Positions 45,334 to 53,944 of a stretch of DNA of 64,000 nt are shown here, one piece after another. Position numbers and translations under genes: made by a program. Each line of letters starts with the position of its first letter. Position 1 is the stretch's first letter. The DNA is from Streptococcus sp. bf_0095 (lineage in GTDB: Bacteria > Bacillota > Bacilli > Lactobacillales > Streptococcaceae). Location: positions 186,001 through 250,000 of the forward strand of contig NZ_RCYU01000001.1 in NCBI RefSeq assembly GCF_004166885.1, written 5' to 3'. The notes under the pieces are model-generated. The model ran no database searches. It was not told the origin of the DNA and was given only the letters and a program-made list of their open reading frames with translations.

Positions 45334-46606
45334 TCAGCCTATTTCAACTGAAAAGGTATATTTTTGGAATCTGTTAGGAAATTTAGCATTCGCTGGATCA
45401 TCTGTACTATTTACATTAATCGTTACACGAATGACCTCTCCAATGGAAGCAGATTCCTTTAGTCTTGCTTATGGAATTGCTGCGATTCTTGTGGTGGTAG
45501 GGATGTTTCAGGTTCGAAGCTACCAGGGGACAGATGTCCATTATAGACATTCCTTTACAAGCTATAGTATTGCCAGAGGTCTTTCTCTCCTACTTATGGT
45601 GGCTGTCTTCTTTCCTTATTTATTTATTTCGGGGATTGATTTTCATGAGAGTTCAAAAATTACCATTATCGCTTTATATGTTCTCTTTCGAATGTGTGAG
45701 GCAATTTCTGATCTTTTTCAAGGGATGTTTCAGCGTCATGAACGATTGGATATTGCTGGCAAATCAATGACGATTCGTTATTCTTTTAGCACGATCCTTT
45801 TATTGGTATTTTTACTTGTCACAAAATCATTGACCCAGTCCTTGCTTTATTTAGTTCTTTTAAATTTCATTTTTGTATTCTCTTATGATTACGTAAAATC
45901 AAAAGAATTTGAGTCCATTGATTTCTCAGTGAAAAATCTCAAAAGTAACTTGTTTGATGCAATTGCTATTTTAAAAAATTGTATTCCTCTTTTTATTAGT
46001 GGATTTTTACTAGCTTATATTTTCAATGAGCCTAGAATCGCCATTGACTCTGAAATCAGACTGGGACATTTTATTGCAGGTACACAACGGGATTATAATA
46101 TTTTGTTTATGCCTGTCTTTTTTATGAGTCTCTTTATTTTAATCCTTAGACCCTTAACAACTCAGTTAGCGATCTTATGGAAGAATAAAGACTTGAAAAA
46201 ATTCGATGCTATTATTAAGAAATTGTTTGTGATTGTCTTGGGAGTTGGCTTGATTTTGAGTGTACTAGCCTATTTGATTGGGACTCCAATTTTAAGTCTT
46301 GTTTTTGGCTTACCTTTATATCAACATAGTAGTACTCTAGCTATCCTTGTTTTCTCTGGTATCTTGTATTCTCTTGGGATCGTTTTTGGCGATGTCATGA
46401 CAGTTATTCGCAAACAAACTTATTTATTGCCTATATATTTGTTCATGTTCATAACTTCCAAACTGACAAATGACTATTTAGTACATAGATTAGGGCTTTT
46501 GGGAGCTTCTTTAAGCTTTTTAATCGTGATGTCTGTTTATTTTAGTGGAAGTTTACTTGTTTATTTTGTTGCAAGAAAAGTAGAAAGGATGAGCTATGCT
46601 CGTTAA
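45323..46606 (+). CDS. polysaccharide flippase (Wzx/MOP family)
   Basis: Predicted lipid-linked glycan flippase. The 427-residue protein has about 12-14 hydrophobic segments, starting KVYFWNLLGNLAFAGSSVLF, which resembles the MOP/Wzx N-terminal signature, and it sits between glycosyltransferase genes. It corresponds in position to GacK of group A Streptococcus, the flippase for the side-chain sugar donor. The start at 45323 overlaps the preceding gene; an in-frame ATG at 45302 is less likely. It overlaps the next gene by 11 bp. Confidence 0.82.
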   Translation: MKNNQPISTEKVYFWNLLGNLAFAGSSVLFTLIVTRMTSPMEADSFSLAYGIAAILVVVGMFQVRSYQGTDVHYRHSFTSYSIARGLSLLLMVAVFFPYLFISGIDFHESSKITIIALYVLFRMCEAISDLFQGMFQRHERLDIAGKSMTIRYSFSTILLLVFLLVTKSLTQSLLYLVLLNFIFVFSYDYVKSKEFESIDFSVKNLKSNLFDAIAILKNCIPLFISGFLLAYIFNEPRIAIDSEIRLGHFIAGTQRDYNILFMPVFFMSLFILILRPLTTQLAILWKNKDLKKFDAIIKKLFVIVLGVGLILSVLAYLIGTPILSLVFGLPLYQHSSTLAILVFSGILYSLGIVFGDVMTVIRKQTYLLPIYLFMFITSKLTNDYLVHRLGLLGASLSFLIVMSVYFSGSLLVYFVARKVERMSYAR

Positions 46607-47378
46607 TCAACAACACACCTGGGTGATTTGTGCTTATGGAGAGAGTGAATATCTAGATGATTGTATTCAATCCTTGAAAAAACAAACTCTCCAATCGCAA
46701 ATTATTTGTTATAGTTCAACACCATTGGATTCGATCAAAGAACTTTGCCAGCGTTATGATATTCCATTTTATACGAAGCAAGGTGGGGGAATTGGCAAGG
46801 ATTGGAACAATGCCCTGTCTTTTGTAGAGACAAAATATGCAACCATTGCCCATCAGGATGATTATTATGAGCCGGAATATGCTGAAAAGGTATTGGCTAA
46901 GATGGAGAAACATCCAGATGTGTTAATTGCCTATTCTGATTATTTTGAAGAAAAAGACGGCCATAAAATTCCTGCTAATACGAATCTGAAGATCAAAACC
47001 TTGATGTTAAAAACCATGAATCTTTTCCCAGCAAGTCATTTCTGGCGCAACCGTGTGATGGCTTTTGGAAATCCGATTTGTTGTCCAGCTGTAACCTATC
47101 ATCTTGAAAATCTGAAGAATTTCTTTTTTGATGAAGGAATGAGAGTGAGTTTGGATTGGTACGCATGGTATAAGATCAGTGAGTATAAAGGTCGTTTTGC
47201 TTATGTATCTGATAAGCTTATGTGCCACCGTATCCATGGAGAGTCAGAAACATCAAAAACTATTGCAGACAACACTCGAAGTAAAGAAGATCTATATATG
47301 TACGAACTCTTCTGGCCCAAATGGATTGCTAAGTTGTTGATGAGACAATATGTGAAGAGTCAAAATTCGAATAAGTAG
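46596..47378 (+). CDS. family 2 glycosyltransferase
   Basis: A 260-residue glycosyltransferase of the GT-A fold. The nucleotide-sugar motifs are VICAYGESEYLDDCIQSL, GKDWNNAL and HQDDYYEPEY (DxD-like). No membrane segment is predicted apart from a short C-terminal amphipathic stretch. Trp/Tyr-rich sequence (SLDWYAWYKI) lies in the acceptor half. Donor and acceptor are unknown; context suggests side-chain assembly. It overlaps the flippase gene. Confidence 0.87.
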   Translation: MLVNQQHTWVICAYGESEYLDDCIQSLKKQTLQSQIICYSSTPLDSIKELCQRYDIPFYTKQGGGIGKDWNNALSFVETKYATIAHQDDYYEPEYAEKVLAKMEKHPDVLIAYSDYFEEKDGHKIPANTNLKIKTLMLKTMNLFPASHFWRNRVMAFGNPICCPAVTYHLENLKNFFFDEGMRVSLDWYAWYKISEYKGRFAYVSDKLMCHRIHGESETSKTIADNTRSKEDLYMYELFWPKWIAKLLMRQYVKSQNSNK

Positions 47379-47387
47379 GAGAAACTG

Positions 47388-48866
47388 ATGGGATATTTTG
47401 TTGATAGTTATGAGCGAAATAAAAAGTATTTAGTAGCTTTCGCAGTTCTGGCCTTTTGTATGACAGTCATTTATACAAAGCGTTTAGTAGATTTTCCTAA
47501 AATTGGTGTGCTGCTATTTGTAGTATTTGCTTTTCTCATTTTTCTTTTACCGAAGAAAAATATAGGGACCTTCATTGCTATGCTCATTGGTGGTCTTTCC
47601 TTTGCTTTCATTACACCTGTTTTGAATACGCCCGATGAACAAGTTCACCTATCAAGAACCATTCATATTGTTGAAGGTGACGTAAATATGGGAAATAAAA
47701 ATATCCATATTACGGAAGATTACTTTGATGTATATAAGAACTTCAAAAAGCCGTTTACTAAATCTTCTTTATTTGAAGAAGGGCAGACGACCAAACAAGT
47801 GAAATTTGGGAAAGAAACGGACTACAGGGCAACCAACTCGTATTGGTTTATTGGTTATATCCCTCAGGCTCTTGGATTCGGGATTGGAAAATTTTTGAAC
47901 TTGAGCGTAGGAGTCTCCTATTACTTAGGTCGAATTTTTAATGTCATCGCTTACTGTATTTTAGCTCTCATTGCCATTAAATTAAGTGGAAAAGCGAAGC
48001 AGTTGATGACAATGGTTGCGATGTTTCCAATGAATCTGGTTCTAGCTGCTTCTTATAATCAAGATAGCGTAGCCTTAGGTTTAACCTACATCATTATTGG
48101 ATTGTTCTTGAACTATGTAACAGATGATGAAAAAGTTGTTAGCATCAAGGATTTATTGCTGTATGCTTTGCTTTGTATCATCCTTGTTACAATGAAACTT
48201 CCTTATGTCCTGCTTGTGGGATTATTGCTATTTATACCGAGAAAGAAAACGAAGTGTAAAAACTACTATCTCATTTCTCTCGCTTTGATTGCCGCAGTCT
48301 TTCTATTTACGATTTTTTGGTACGTTCTTACCCAGCAAGTTCGAATTGAGAACTTTAAACTGGAAGGTGCAGATGTAAAAGCTCAAGTTATTAGCATCAT
48401 TTCAAAACCTCATTGGTATTTACCAGTGATTTTGAAGGAGATGTTATTATCAGTCAGTCATTTAAATCAGCTTTATACCTTTGGTTGGTTAGATTTATCG
48501 ATGTCAGAGGTTCTTATTCCAATCTATGCTCTTTATACCTTGATTACTTTTTCAAATTTTGGGAAGATCAAACTTCCGAAAGTATCAGTAGTAGGAGCAA
48601 GTTTGGTTTCTTTTGCAATTGTTGGGTTAATCTCTTTAACTTTGTATCTAACCTGGACACCAGTTGGAAATTTTGAAGTTTTAGGAGTTCAAGGTAGATA
48701 CTATTTAGGAGTTGTCGCTCTGTCTCTACCAGTTATTTGCAGTTTGTTTAAGCAAAGAATTTCAGATGAACAAAAGTTCACGGATCATTTTGTAGTAGAA
48801 AGTAGTCTCATTATTATAGGTTTAACTATACTACAAACAATCTCTGTTTTATATGCTGTTGTATAA
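47388..48866 (+). CDS. multi-spanning membrane protein, DUF2142-like (GT-C type?)
   Basis: A 492-residue protein with about 11-12 predicted membrane segments and a conserved acidic motif in an early extracellular loop, NTPDEQVHLSR (about residues 83-93), as in DUF2142 proteins. Such an acidic loop after the second or third membrane segment is typical of GT-C glycosyltransferases that use undecaprenyl-phosphate sugars, so it may add sugars outside the membrane. It is the last gene before a terminator, so it closes the first transcription unit of the locus. Confidence 0.8.
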   Translation: MGYFVDSYERNKKYLVAFAVLAFCMTVIYTKRLVDFPKIGVLLFVVFAFLIFLLPKKNIGTFIAMLIGGLSFAFITPVLNTPDEQVHLSRTIHIVEGDVNMGNKNIHITEDYFDVYKNFKKPFTKSSLFEEGQTTKQVKFGKETDYRATNSYWFIGYIPQALGFGIGKFLNLSVGVSYYLGRIFNVIAYCILALIAIKLSGKAKQLMTMVAMFPMNLVLAASYNQDSVALGLTYIIIGLFLNYVTDDEKVVSIKDLLLYALLCIILVTMKLPYVLLVGLLLFIPRKKTKCKNYYLISLALIAAVFLFTIFWYVLTQQVRIENFKLEGADVKAQVISIISKPHWYLPVILKEMLLSVSHLNQLYTFGWLDLSMSEVLIPIYALYTLITFSNFGKIKLPKVSVVGASLVSFAIVGLISLTLYLTWTPVGNFEVLGVQGRYYLGVVALSLPVICSLFKQRISDEQKFTDHFVVESSLIIIGLTILQTISVLYAVV

Positions 48867-48889
48867 TTGAAAGACTAAAATAAGTTATT

Positions 48890-48912
48890 ACTAGGGGAAA
48901 CCCTAGTTTTTT
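48890..48912 (+). terminator. terminator within the polysaccharide locus
   Basis: ACTAGGG (48890-48896), GAAA loop, CCCTAGT (48901-48907) and a T run to 48912: a textbook intrinsic terminator. Confidence 0.92.
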
Positions 48913-48920
48913 GTTACAAT
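48912..48920 (+). promoter_or_regulatory. extended -10 promoter abutting the terminator
   Basis: TGT-TACAAT (48912-48920) begins on the last base of the terminator T run and serves the gene at 48949. Confidence 0.68.
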
Positions 48921-48948
48921 AGAGAGTGAATAAGTCAAGGAGTAAGAT

Positions 48949-49878
48949 ATGACATTATCAGTTGTAGTCCCATGTTTTAATGAAGAAGAATCAATTCCAT
49001 TGTTTTATAGGGAGATGGAGCGTGTTCGGATGGAGATGGGAGAAAAGTTTGAATATATTTTTATAAACGACGGTTCATCCGATCGAACACTATCTGTTCT
49101 TCGAGAGTTGCATCTTAAAGATTCAAATGTGCATTATCTTTCTTTCTCTCGTAATTTTGGAAAAGAAGCAGCATTGTATGCAGGACTTGAGCGTGCCAAG
49201 GGTGAATATGTAACTGTTATGGATGTGGATCTTCAGGATCCTCCTGAACTATTGATCGAAATGAAAAAGAAGTTGGATGAACAGCCAGATTTGGACTGCG
49301 TCGGAACCCGACGCGTAACTCGGGTAGGTGAACCCCCGATTCGTTCTTTCTTTGCACGCATGTTTTATAAATTGATCAATCATATTAGCCAAGTAGAAAT
49401 GGTCGACGGGGCGCGTGATTTCCGTTTGATGCGTCGCCAAATGGTTGATGCGATACTTGAACTATCTGAGTACAATCGATTTTCTAAGGGGATTTTCGCC
49501 TGGGTTGGATTTGAGACGGTATACTTAGAATATAAGAATGTAGAGCGTGTGGCAGGAGAGACTTCTTGGAATTTTTGGTCCCTTTTCAAATACTCTATTG
49601 AAGGGATTGTAAACTTTTCGGATGCTCCACTAAACATTGCCTTTATCGGTGGACTCCTATCCTGGCTCTCAGCCTTTATCATGGTGATTTTGATTGTAAT
49701 TCGTACTTTAGTCTTTGGGGATCCAACTTCTGGATGGCCATCATTAATGACTGTGATTCTCTTCCTAGGAGGATTCCAATTATTGACCATTGGGATTCTA
49801 GGGAAATATATCGGTAAAATCTTCATGGAAACCAAGAAACGTCCTATTTACGTCATAAAAGAGAAAAGTGAAGAATGA
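48949..49878 (+). CDS. membrane family 2 glycosyltransferase (GtrB/SccN-like)
   Basis: Likely transfers a sugar from a nucleotide donor to undecaprenyl phosphate. The 309-residue protein has VVPCFNEEESIPLFY, FINDGSSDRTL, the DxD motif in VMDVDLQDPPELL, the QxxRW-like NRFSKGIFAWVGF, and two C-terminal membrane segments (about 230-255 and 265-290), the layout of GtrB-type enzymes. The following gene encodes a candidate GT-C enzyme that could use the lipid-linked sugar outside the membrane. It overlaps that gene by 4 bp. Confidence 0.9.
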   Translation: MTLSVVVPCFNEEESIPLFYREMERVRMEMGEKFEYIFINDGSSDRTLSVLRELHLKDSNVHYLSFSRNFGKEAALYAGLERAKGEYVTVMDVDLQDPPELLIEMKKKLDEQPDLDCVGTRRVTRVGEPPIRSFFARMFYKLINHISQVEMVDGARDFRLMRRQMVDAILELSEYNRFSKGIFAWVGFETVYLEYKNVERVAGETSWNFWSLFKYSIEGIVNFSDAPLNIAFIGGLLSWLSAFIMVILIVIRTLVFGDPTSGWPSLMTVILFLGGFQLLTIGILGKYIGKIFMETKKRPIYVIKEKSEE

Positions 49879-51776
49879 AAAATATCATTAGTTTGAAAGT
49901 TTCTATCAAGCAAAAAATAGATACATTTTACGAGGGAGTTGATCAACTCCTAGAAAGAATATATCAGTTTGATTTGATAAAAGTGATACGCAGTCATATC
50001 GACCAATTTGTCAATACTTTCAATCAAATCAGCAATAAGATGATCTATTTATTATTAACAACGTATTCGGTCATCTTTACCTTTGTATCTTTTAATCTAA
50101 TCAATTTTCAAAGTCGCTCATATGACTACGTGTTTCATTTAACTCGAATTGTCGGCTTAGCAGAATCGATTGAACACTGGGATTTACTCCCTAATCTGAA
50201 TTTTTTATTTGCATTTGGAACGGGCTACGCTTCACCAATGTTTTATGGCAATTGGCAGTTCTATCCATCTGCCATTGTTTATATGATGACTAACGATGGG
50301 AATTTTGCTTATTCTATATTTGCATTTTTGATCACTCTTGGTACAAGCCTAGCAAGTTATATTGTTGTTTCAAAAATATTAAAAAACAAGATAACTGGGT
50401 TGGTAGTGGCTTTAACAATACCGTGTTACTACACCTTATTTGGTTTTGGAATGACCATGGTAATGCCACTGGTCCCAATTCTTATTTATTCTCTTTATCG
50501 TGTGCTCTACCTAAATAAAAAGAACCCACTCTATTTAGGGATTGTAGTAGCGCTTTTAATCCAAACTCATATCTTATCTACTATCATACTTGCCATTTCT
50601 TCCGCAGTATTTTTATTATTAAATTATAAAAAATTGACACTTGATAAGGTAGTCTCCTTTGTGATTTCAATCTTATTTGCTTTATTTTTGTCAGCAGGCT
50701 ACATTTTTCAATATCTTGAACAGGTTTCATCGCAAAAGTTTTTCTTCACCTGGATAGCGAGGAGTTTTCCTGTGAATGTGAAAGATACTTTTTTTGTTCC
50801 ATTCCCATTTCAGGCAGATAGATATGGTTTTTATAAACCCTTTACACCATTAGAGTGGCCAATCCATCAGTTTATAAGAGATGGACTATTTTATACGAGT
50901 ATAATCGTGTTCTTATTCTATCGTCGGCTAGGAAGTTTAAGTAAGACCATATTTTGGTCCTGCTGGATTTTATATTTTTCTGCGACGAGTCTTCTACCTT
51001 GGAATTCGATATTGAAATATACTTTTTTAGGTAGTATGCAGTATTCAGGACGTCTATTATTTTTCATTCCACTTTTTTTCCTGTTTTTTCTTGCCTTTAC
51101 AAATAGAAATGGTTTCTTTTCTATCGTCTTATGTATCTTGAGTCTATCTTTCTATTTCAATCAAGTTATCCCTCAATTTGATTCATCCTCAAAAAATTAT
51201 AAGCAGATGCGTGAGGATAACATTAAAAATGAGAATTTACTAAAATCTGTTTACAAAGGAGACAAATCGAAATATATCGATCCTGTAGGTGATGAATACT
51301 ACAACCTTGATATTAATAATCAAGATGTACGCTTGCCTCAATTTACAGAATTTAATACTGAAAAAGGCGTAAAAATATCAAATATTAAAAAGAAATACAA
51401 CATTTTAGAATTTGATATAATGCTTTCTGATGATATAAATGAAAGTACCATTTCGGTACCGCTTATTTGGTACAAAGGATACCGTGCGGAGTATTCTAAG
51501 GGTGCTGAAGGTTCGCAACCTATGCTGGGCCAGCGTGCTTTTACTGAATCGGAGTTAAAACAAAATAAAAAATCTCGTAGACCAGCTGTTCCTGAAAAAG
51601 CATTAAATAATGGAAAAATTCATCTATCAATTAGAAAATCAGGTCATGTAAAAGTTTCATATCATAAGACATTTCTTCAGTATCTTGGTTACTTTATTGA
51701 ATGGATTTCCTGGATATTTGTGTTCTTAATTTTCAAGAAAAAGCACTCAAAAAATAGGGAACAATTCCCATCCTAA
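49875..51776 (+). CDS. large membrane protein, probable GT-C glycosyltransferase
   Basis: A 633-residue protein with about 12 membrane segments after a 55-residue cytoplasmic start, and a C-terminal extracellular region (about 430-600) ahead of a last membrane helix and basic tail. The motif RSYDYVFHLTRIVGLAESI after the first membrane segment resembles the acidic first loop of GT-C and YfhO/PTPS-related membrane proteins. Together with the preceding GtrB-like enzyme it forms a probable two-gene side-chain transfer unit like SccN-SccM or GacI-GacL. The DNA is clearly more A/T-rich than the rgp core. Confidence 0.75.
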   Translation: MKNIISLKVSIKQKIDTFYEGVDQLLERIYQFDLIKVIRSHIDQFVNTFNQISNKMIYLLLTTYSVIFTFVSFNLINFQSRSYDYVFHLTRIVGLAESIEHWDLLPNLNFLFAFGTGYASPMFYGNWQFYPSAIVYMMTNDGNFAYSIFAFLITLGTSLASYIVVSKILKNKITGLVVALTIPCYYTLFGFGMTMVMPLVPILIYSLYRVLYLNKKNPLYLGIVVALLIQTHILSTIILAISSAVFLLLNYKKLTLDKVVSFVISILFALFLSAGYIFQYLEQVSSQKFFFTWIARSFPVNVKDTFFVPFPFQADRYGFYKPFTPLEWPIHQFIRDGLFYTSIIVFLFYRRLGSLSKTIFWSCWILYFSATSLLPWNSILKYTFLGSMQYSGRLLFFIPLFFLFFLAFTNRNGFFSIVLCILSLSFYFNQVIPQFDSSSKNYKQMREDNIKNENLLKSVYKGDKSKYIDPVGDEYYNLDINNQDVRLPQFTEFNTEKGVKISNIKKKYNILEFDIMLSDDINESTISVPLIWYKGYRAEYSKGAEGSQPMLGQRAFTESELKQNKKSRRPAVPEKALNNGKIHLSIRKSGHVKVSYHKTFLQYLGYFIEWISWIFVFLIFKKKHSKNREQFPS

Positions 51777-51801
51777 AAAGCAGAAAACTTCTGCTTTTTT
51801 T
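51776..51801 (+). terminator. terminator before rmlD
   Basis: AAAAGCAGAA (51776-51785) pairs with TTCTGCTTTT (51789-51798), then T to 51801. It begins at the stop codon of the membrane protein gene. Confidence 0.92.
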
Positions 51802-51809
51802 GCTATAAT
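51801..51809 (+). promoter_or_regulatory. extended -10 promoter of rmlD
   Basis: TGC-TATAAT (51801-51809), starting on the last T of the terminator; 32 bp before rmlD. Confidence 0.78.
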
Positions 51810-51841
51810 GAAAGGGAAAAAGCATTTGAAAGGATATTACT

Positions 51842-52693
51842 ATGATTTTAATTACAGGTGCAAATGGTCAACTTGGAACGGAGCTTCGCCATTTGTTAGA
51901 TGAACGAAATGAAGAATATGTAGCTGTTGATGTAGCTGAAATGGACATCACAAATGCAGAGAAAGTAGACGAGGTATTTGCGCAAGTGAAGCCAACTCTA
52001 GTCTATCACTGTGCTGCCTATACAGCCGTTGATGCTGCTGAAGATGAAGGGAAAGAGTTGGACTATGCTATTAACGTGACTGGTACGGAAAATGTAGCGA
52101 AGGCGTCTGAAAAACATGGGGCAACCCTAGTCTATATTTCTACGGACTATGTGTTTGATGGGAATAAGCCAGTTGGACAAGAATGGGAAGTAGACGATCA
52201 ACCAAATCCCCAAACAGAGTACGGTCGTACAAAACGCATGGGAGAAGAATTGGTTGAGAAGCATGTTTCGAACTTCTACATCATCCGTACAGCTTGGGTC
52301 TTTGGAAATTATGGTAAAAACTTCGTCTTTACGATGCAAAACCTAGCGAAGACTCACAAGACTTTGACAGTTGTTAATGACCAACATGGTCGTCCAACCT
52401 GGACACGTACTCTTGCAGAATTTATGACCTATTTGGCTGAAAATCGTAAAGAATATGGTTATTACCACTTGTCTAACGATGCGAAAGAAGATACAACTTG
52501 GTATGACTTTGCAGTTGAAATCCTCAAAGATACGGATGTTGAAGTGAAACCAGTGGATTCTAGCCAATTCCCAGCTAAGGCAAAACGTCCCCTTAACTCA
52601 ACGATGAGCTTGGCTAAGGCTAAGGCTACAGGGTTCGTCATTCCAACTTGGCAAGATGCCTTGAAAGAGTTTTACAAACAAGAAGTGAAATAA
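51842..52693 (+). CDS. rmlD: dTDP-4-dehydrorhamnose reductase
   Basis: Last step of dTDP-L-rhamnose synthesis, the donor for the rhamnan backbone. The 283-residue short-chain dehydrogenase has TGANGQLGTEL for NADPH, the catalytic YxxxK as YGRTK (Tyr and Lys), and TAWVFGNYGKNF. rmlABC are not in the window. GAAAGGAT precedes the ATG. It has its own promoter and terminator, which suits a gene needed at constant level. Also known as rfbD, and as gacA in group A Streptococcus. Confidence 0.95.
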   Translation: MILITGANGQLGTELRHLLDERNEEYVAVDVAEMDITNAEKVDEVFAQVKPTLVYHCAAYTAVDAAEDEGKELDYAINVTGTENVAKASEKHGATLVYISTDYVFDGNKPVGQEWEVDDQPNPQTEYGRTKRMGEELVEKHVSNFYIIRTAWVFGNYGKNFVFTMQNLAKTHKTLTVVNDQHGRPTWTRTLAEFMTYLAENRKEYGYYHLSNDAKEDTTWYDFAVEILKDTDVEVKPVDSSQFPAKAKRPLNSTMSLAKAKATGFVIPTWQDALKEFYKQEVK

Positions 52694-52696
52694 TTA

Positions 52697-52732
52697 AAAT
52701 GAAAAGATGGTGATCTGCCATCTTTTCATTTG
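52697..52732. terminator. terminator after rmlD
   Basis: Perfect 14-bp stem AAATGAAAAGATGG (52697-52710) with CCATCTTTTCATTT (52718-52731). The T tract is formed by the stem itself. Confidence 0.85.
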
Positions 52733-52739
52733 CTAATAT
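52731..52739 (+). promoter_or_regulatory. extended -10 promoter of the acyltransferase gene
   Basis: TGC-TAATAT (52731-52739) at the end of the terminator stem, 14 bp before the ATG; the leader would be very short. Confidence 0.5.
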
Positions 52740-52752
52740 GATAGGGAGAGTT

Positions 52753-53790
52753 ATGAAAGAGAGAAAATTAAATATAGATATACTTAAATGTATTGCAATC
52801 GTATTTGTCGTAGGAGTGCATTTTTTCCTTCATACTAATTATTATGGTCGGTCCTTTTCTTTTAAAAGTATTTTTTTGTCATCTTTTATTTGGATGATTT
52901 TGATGACCTGTGTTCCTTTATTTATCATGACTACAGGCTATTTAATGAAAGATAAGACCTATAGTGAAACCTACTTTATAAAACTACTTCCAGTAATTGG
53001 AATTTATGCTCTCGCGGCAGCAGTTTATACTTTCTTTGATATGAGAGTTGTCAATGAAGAATATTTTGCGAAGTTATTAGAAAATATTTTTTCCTTTAGT
53101 CACTATGCATGGTATGTTAACCTATATATTGGCTTATACCTGTTAATCCCTTTCTTGAATGCAGGTTTCAATTCGTTAACTAGCCGTAAGAATCAAGTTG
53201 TAGTTTTAGCTATTTTAGTTTTACTAACTATTGTTCCACCTACTCTTTCATTGTTGAACAACAATGAACAAAATTTTTTGATTTTACCGCACATCATTCC
53301 AGATTATTGGAAAGGGCTCTGGCCTATCACATACTATCTTCTTGGAGCTTTTCTCGCTTCATCAAATAAGAAGTTGAGTTTCAAGGAACTTGTTATTGTT
53401 ATTTTCATTCTAGACGTTTTAAGTGTTTTTGGGTTAGCAGCAATATCTGAAACTAGTTTCGGAATCGAATATAGAATTCTTCCGGTATTCCTATTGTCTA
53501 GTTTAATCTTTTATTCAGTTATACACTTAAAAGTCTCTATAAAAAATGAGTGGTTGAAAAGAGTTATTCTATTTATCTCAAAGAACACTCTTCCAATTTA
53601 CTTACTATCTGTGATTGGAGATTATTATTGGTATCCTAAAATAGTTGATAAATGGGGGGATTTTACAAACATCTTACCGAAATTTCCTTTGATTGTAGTA
53701 TTCTTGTTGTTACAATCTATCTTTATAACTTTCATTTTAACTATACTACTAAAATTTATTAAAACAATAATTTTGAAATTTGCTAAGTAA
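52753..53790 (+). CDS. membrane acyltransferase (acyltransferase family 3)
   Basis: Predicted O-acyl (often O-acetyl) transferase acting on a surface glycan. The 345-residue protein starts MKERKLNIDILKCIAIVFVV, followed by GVHFF: the family's R-(n)-D-I-L-K-C-I-A start and the catalytic His are visible, and there are about ten membrane segments. The ATG at 52753 follows AGGGAGAG; an in-frame ATG at 52738 has no ribosome site. It lies as a single, A/T-rich gene between rmlD and rgpA, which is not part of the minimal rgp set, so it may decorate the wall polysaccharide in this strain. Confidence 0.85.
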   Translation: MKERKLNIDILKCIAIVFVVGVHFFLHTNYYGRSFSFKSIFLSSFIWMILMTCVPLFIMTTGYLMKDKTYSETYFIKLLPVIGIYALAAAVYTFFDMRVVNEEYFAKLLENIFSFSHYAWYVNLYIGLYLLIPFLNAGFNSLTSRKNQVVVLAILVLLTIVPPTLSLLNNNEQNFLILPHIIPDYWKGLWPITYYLLGAFLASSNKKLSFKELVIVIFILDVLSVFGLAAISETSFGIEYRILPVFLLSSLIFYSVIHLKVSIKNEWLKRVILFISKNTLPIYLLSVIGDYYWYPKIVDKWGDFTNILPKFPLIVVFLLLQSIFITFILTILLKFIKTIILKFAK

Positions 53791-53848
53791 ACGGCTTGTT
53801 GAATGAATACATCTTATTGAGTTATTCATATTAAATCAAGATTATGAT

Positions 53849-53872
53849 AGCGACCCTCAAGGGTCGCTTTTC
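53849..53872 (+). terminator. terminator after the acyltransferase gene
   Basis: AGCGACCC (53849-53856), TCAA loop, GGGTCGCT (53861-53868), then TTTTCT. Confidence 0.9.
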
Positions 53873-53901
53873 TGTTTGAATTAGGCAAAAAGCCTAGAAA
53901 A

Positions 53902-53910
53902 TGGTATAAT
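53902..53910 (+). promoter_or_regulatory. extended -10 promoter of the rgp core operon
   Basis: TGG-TATAAT (53902-53910), 34 bp before rgpA. A small inverted repeat TAGGC/GCCTA (53882-53895) lies just upstream where a -35 would be. Confidence 0.78.
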
Positions 53911-53944
53911 TGAATAGACTGTAAATTGTTAGAAAGGGAATATT

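Noticed and set aside
44292-53790. Mobile-element insertion explaining the A/T-rich side-chain genes
   Set aside because: No transposase, integrase, attachment site or flanking duplication is visible; composition alone suggests only older horizontal exchange.
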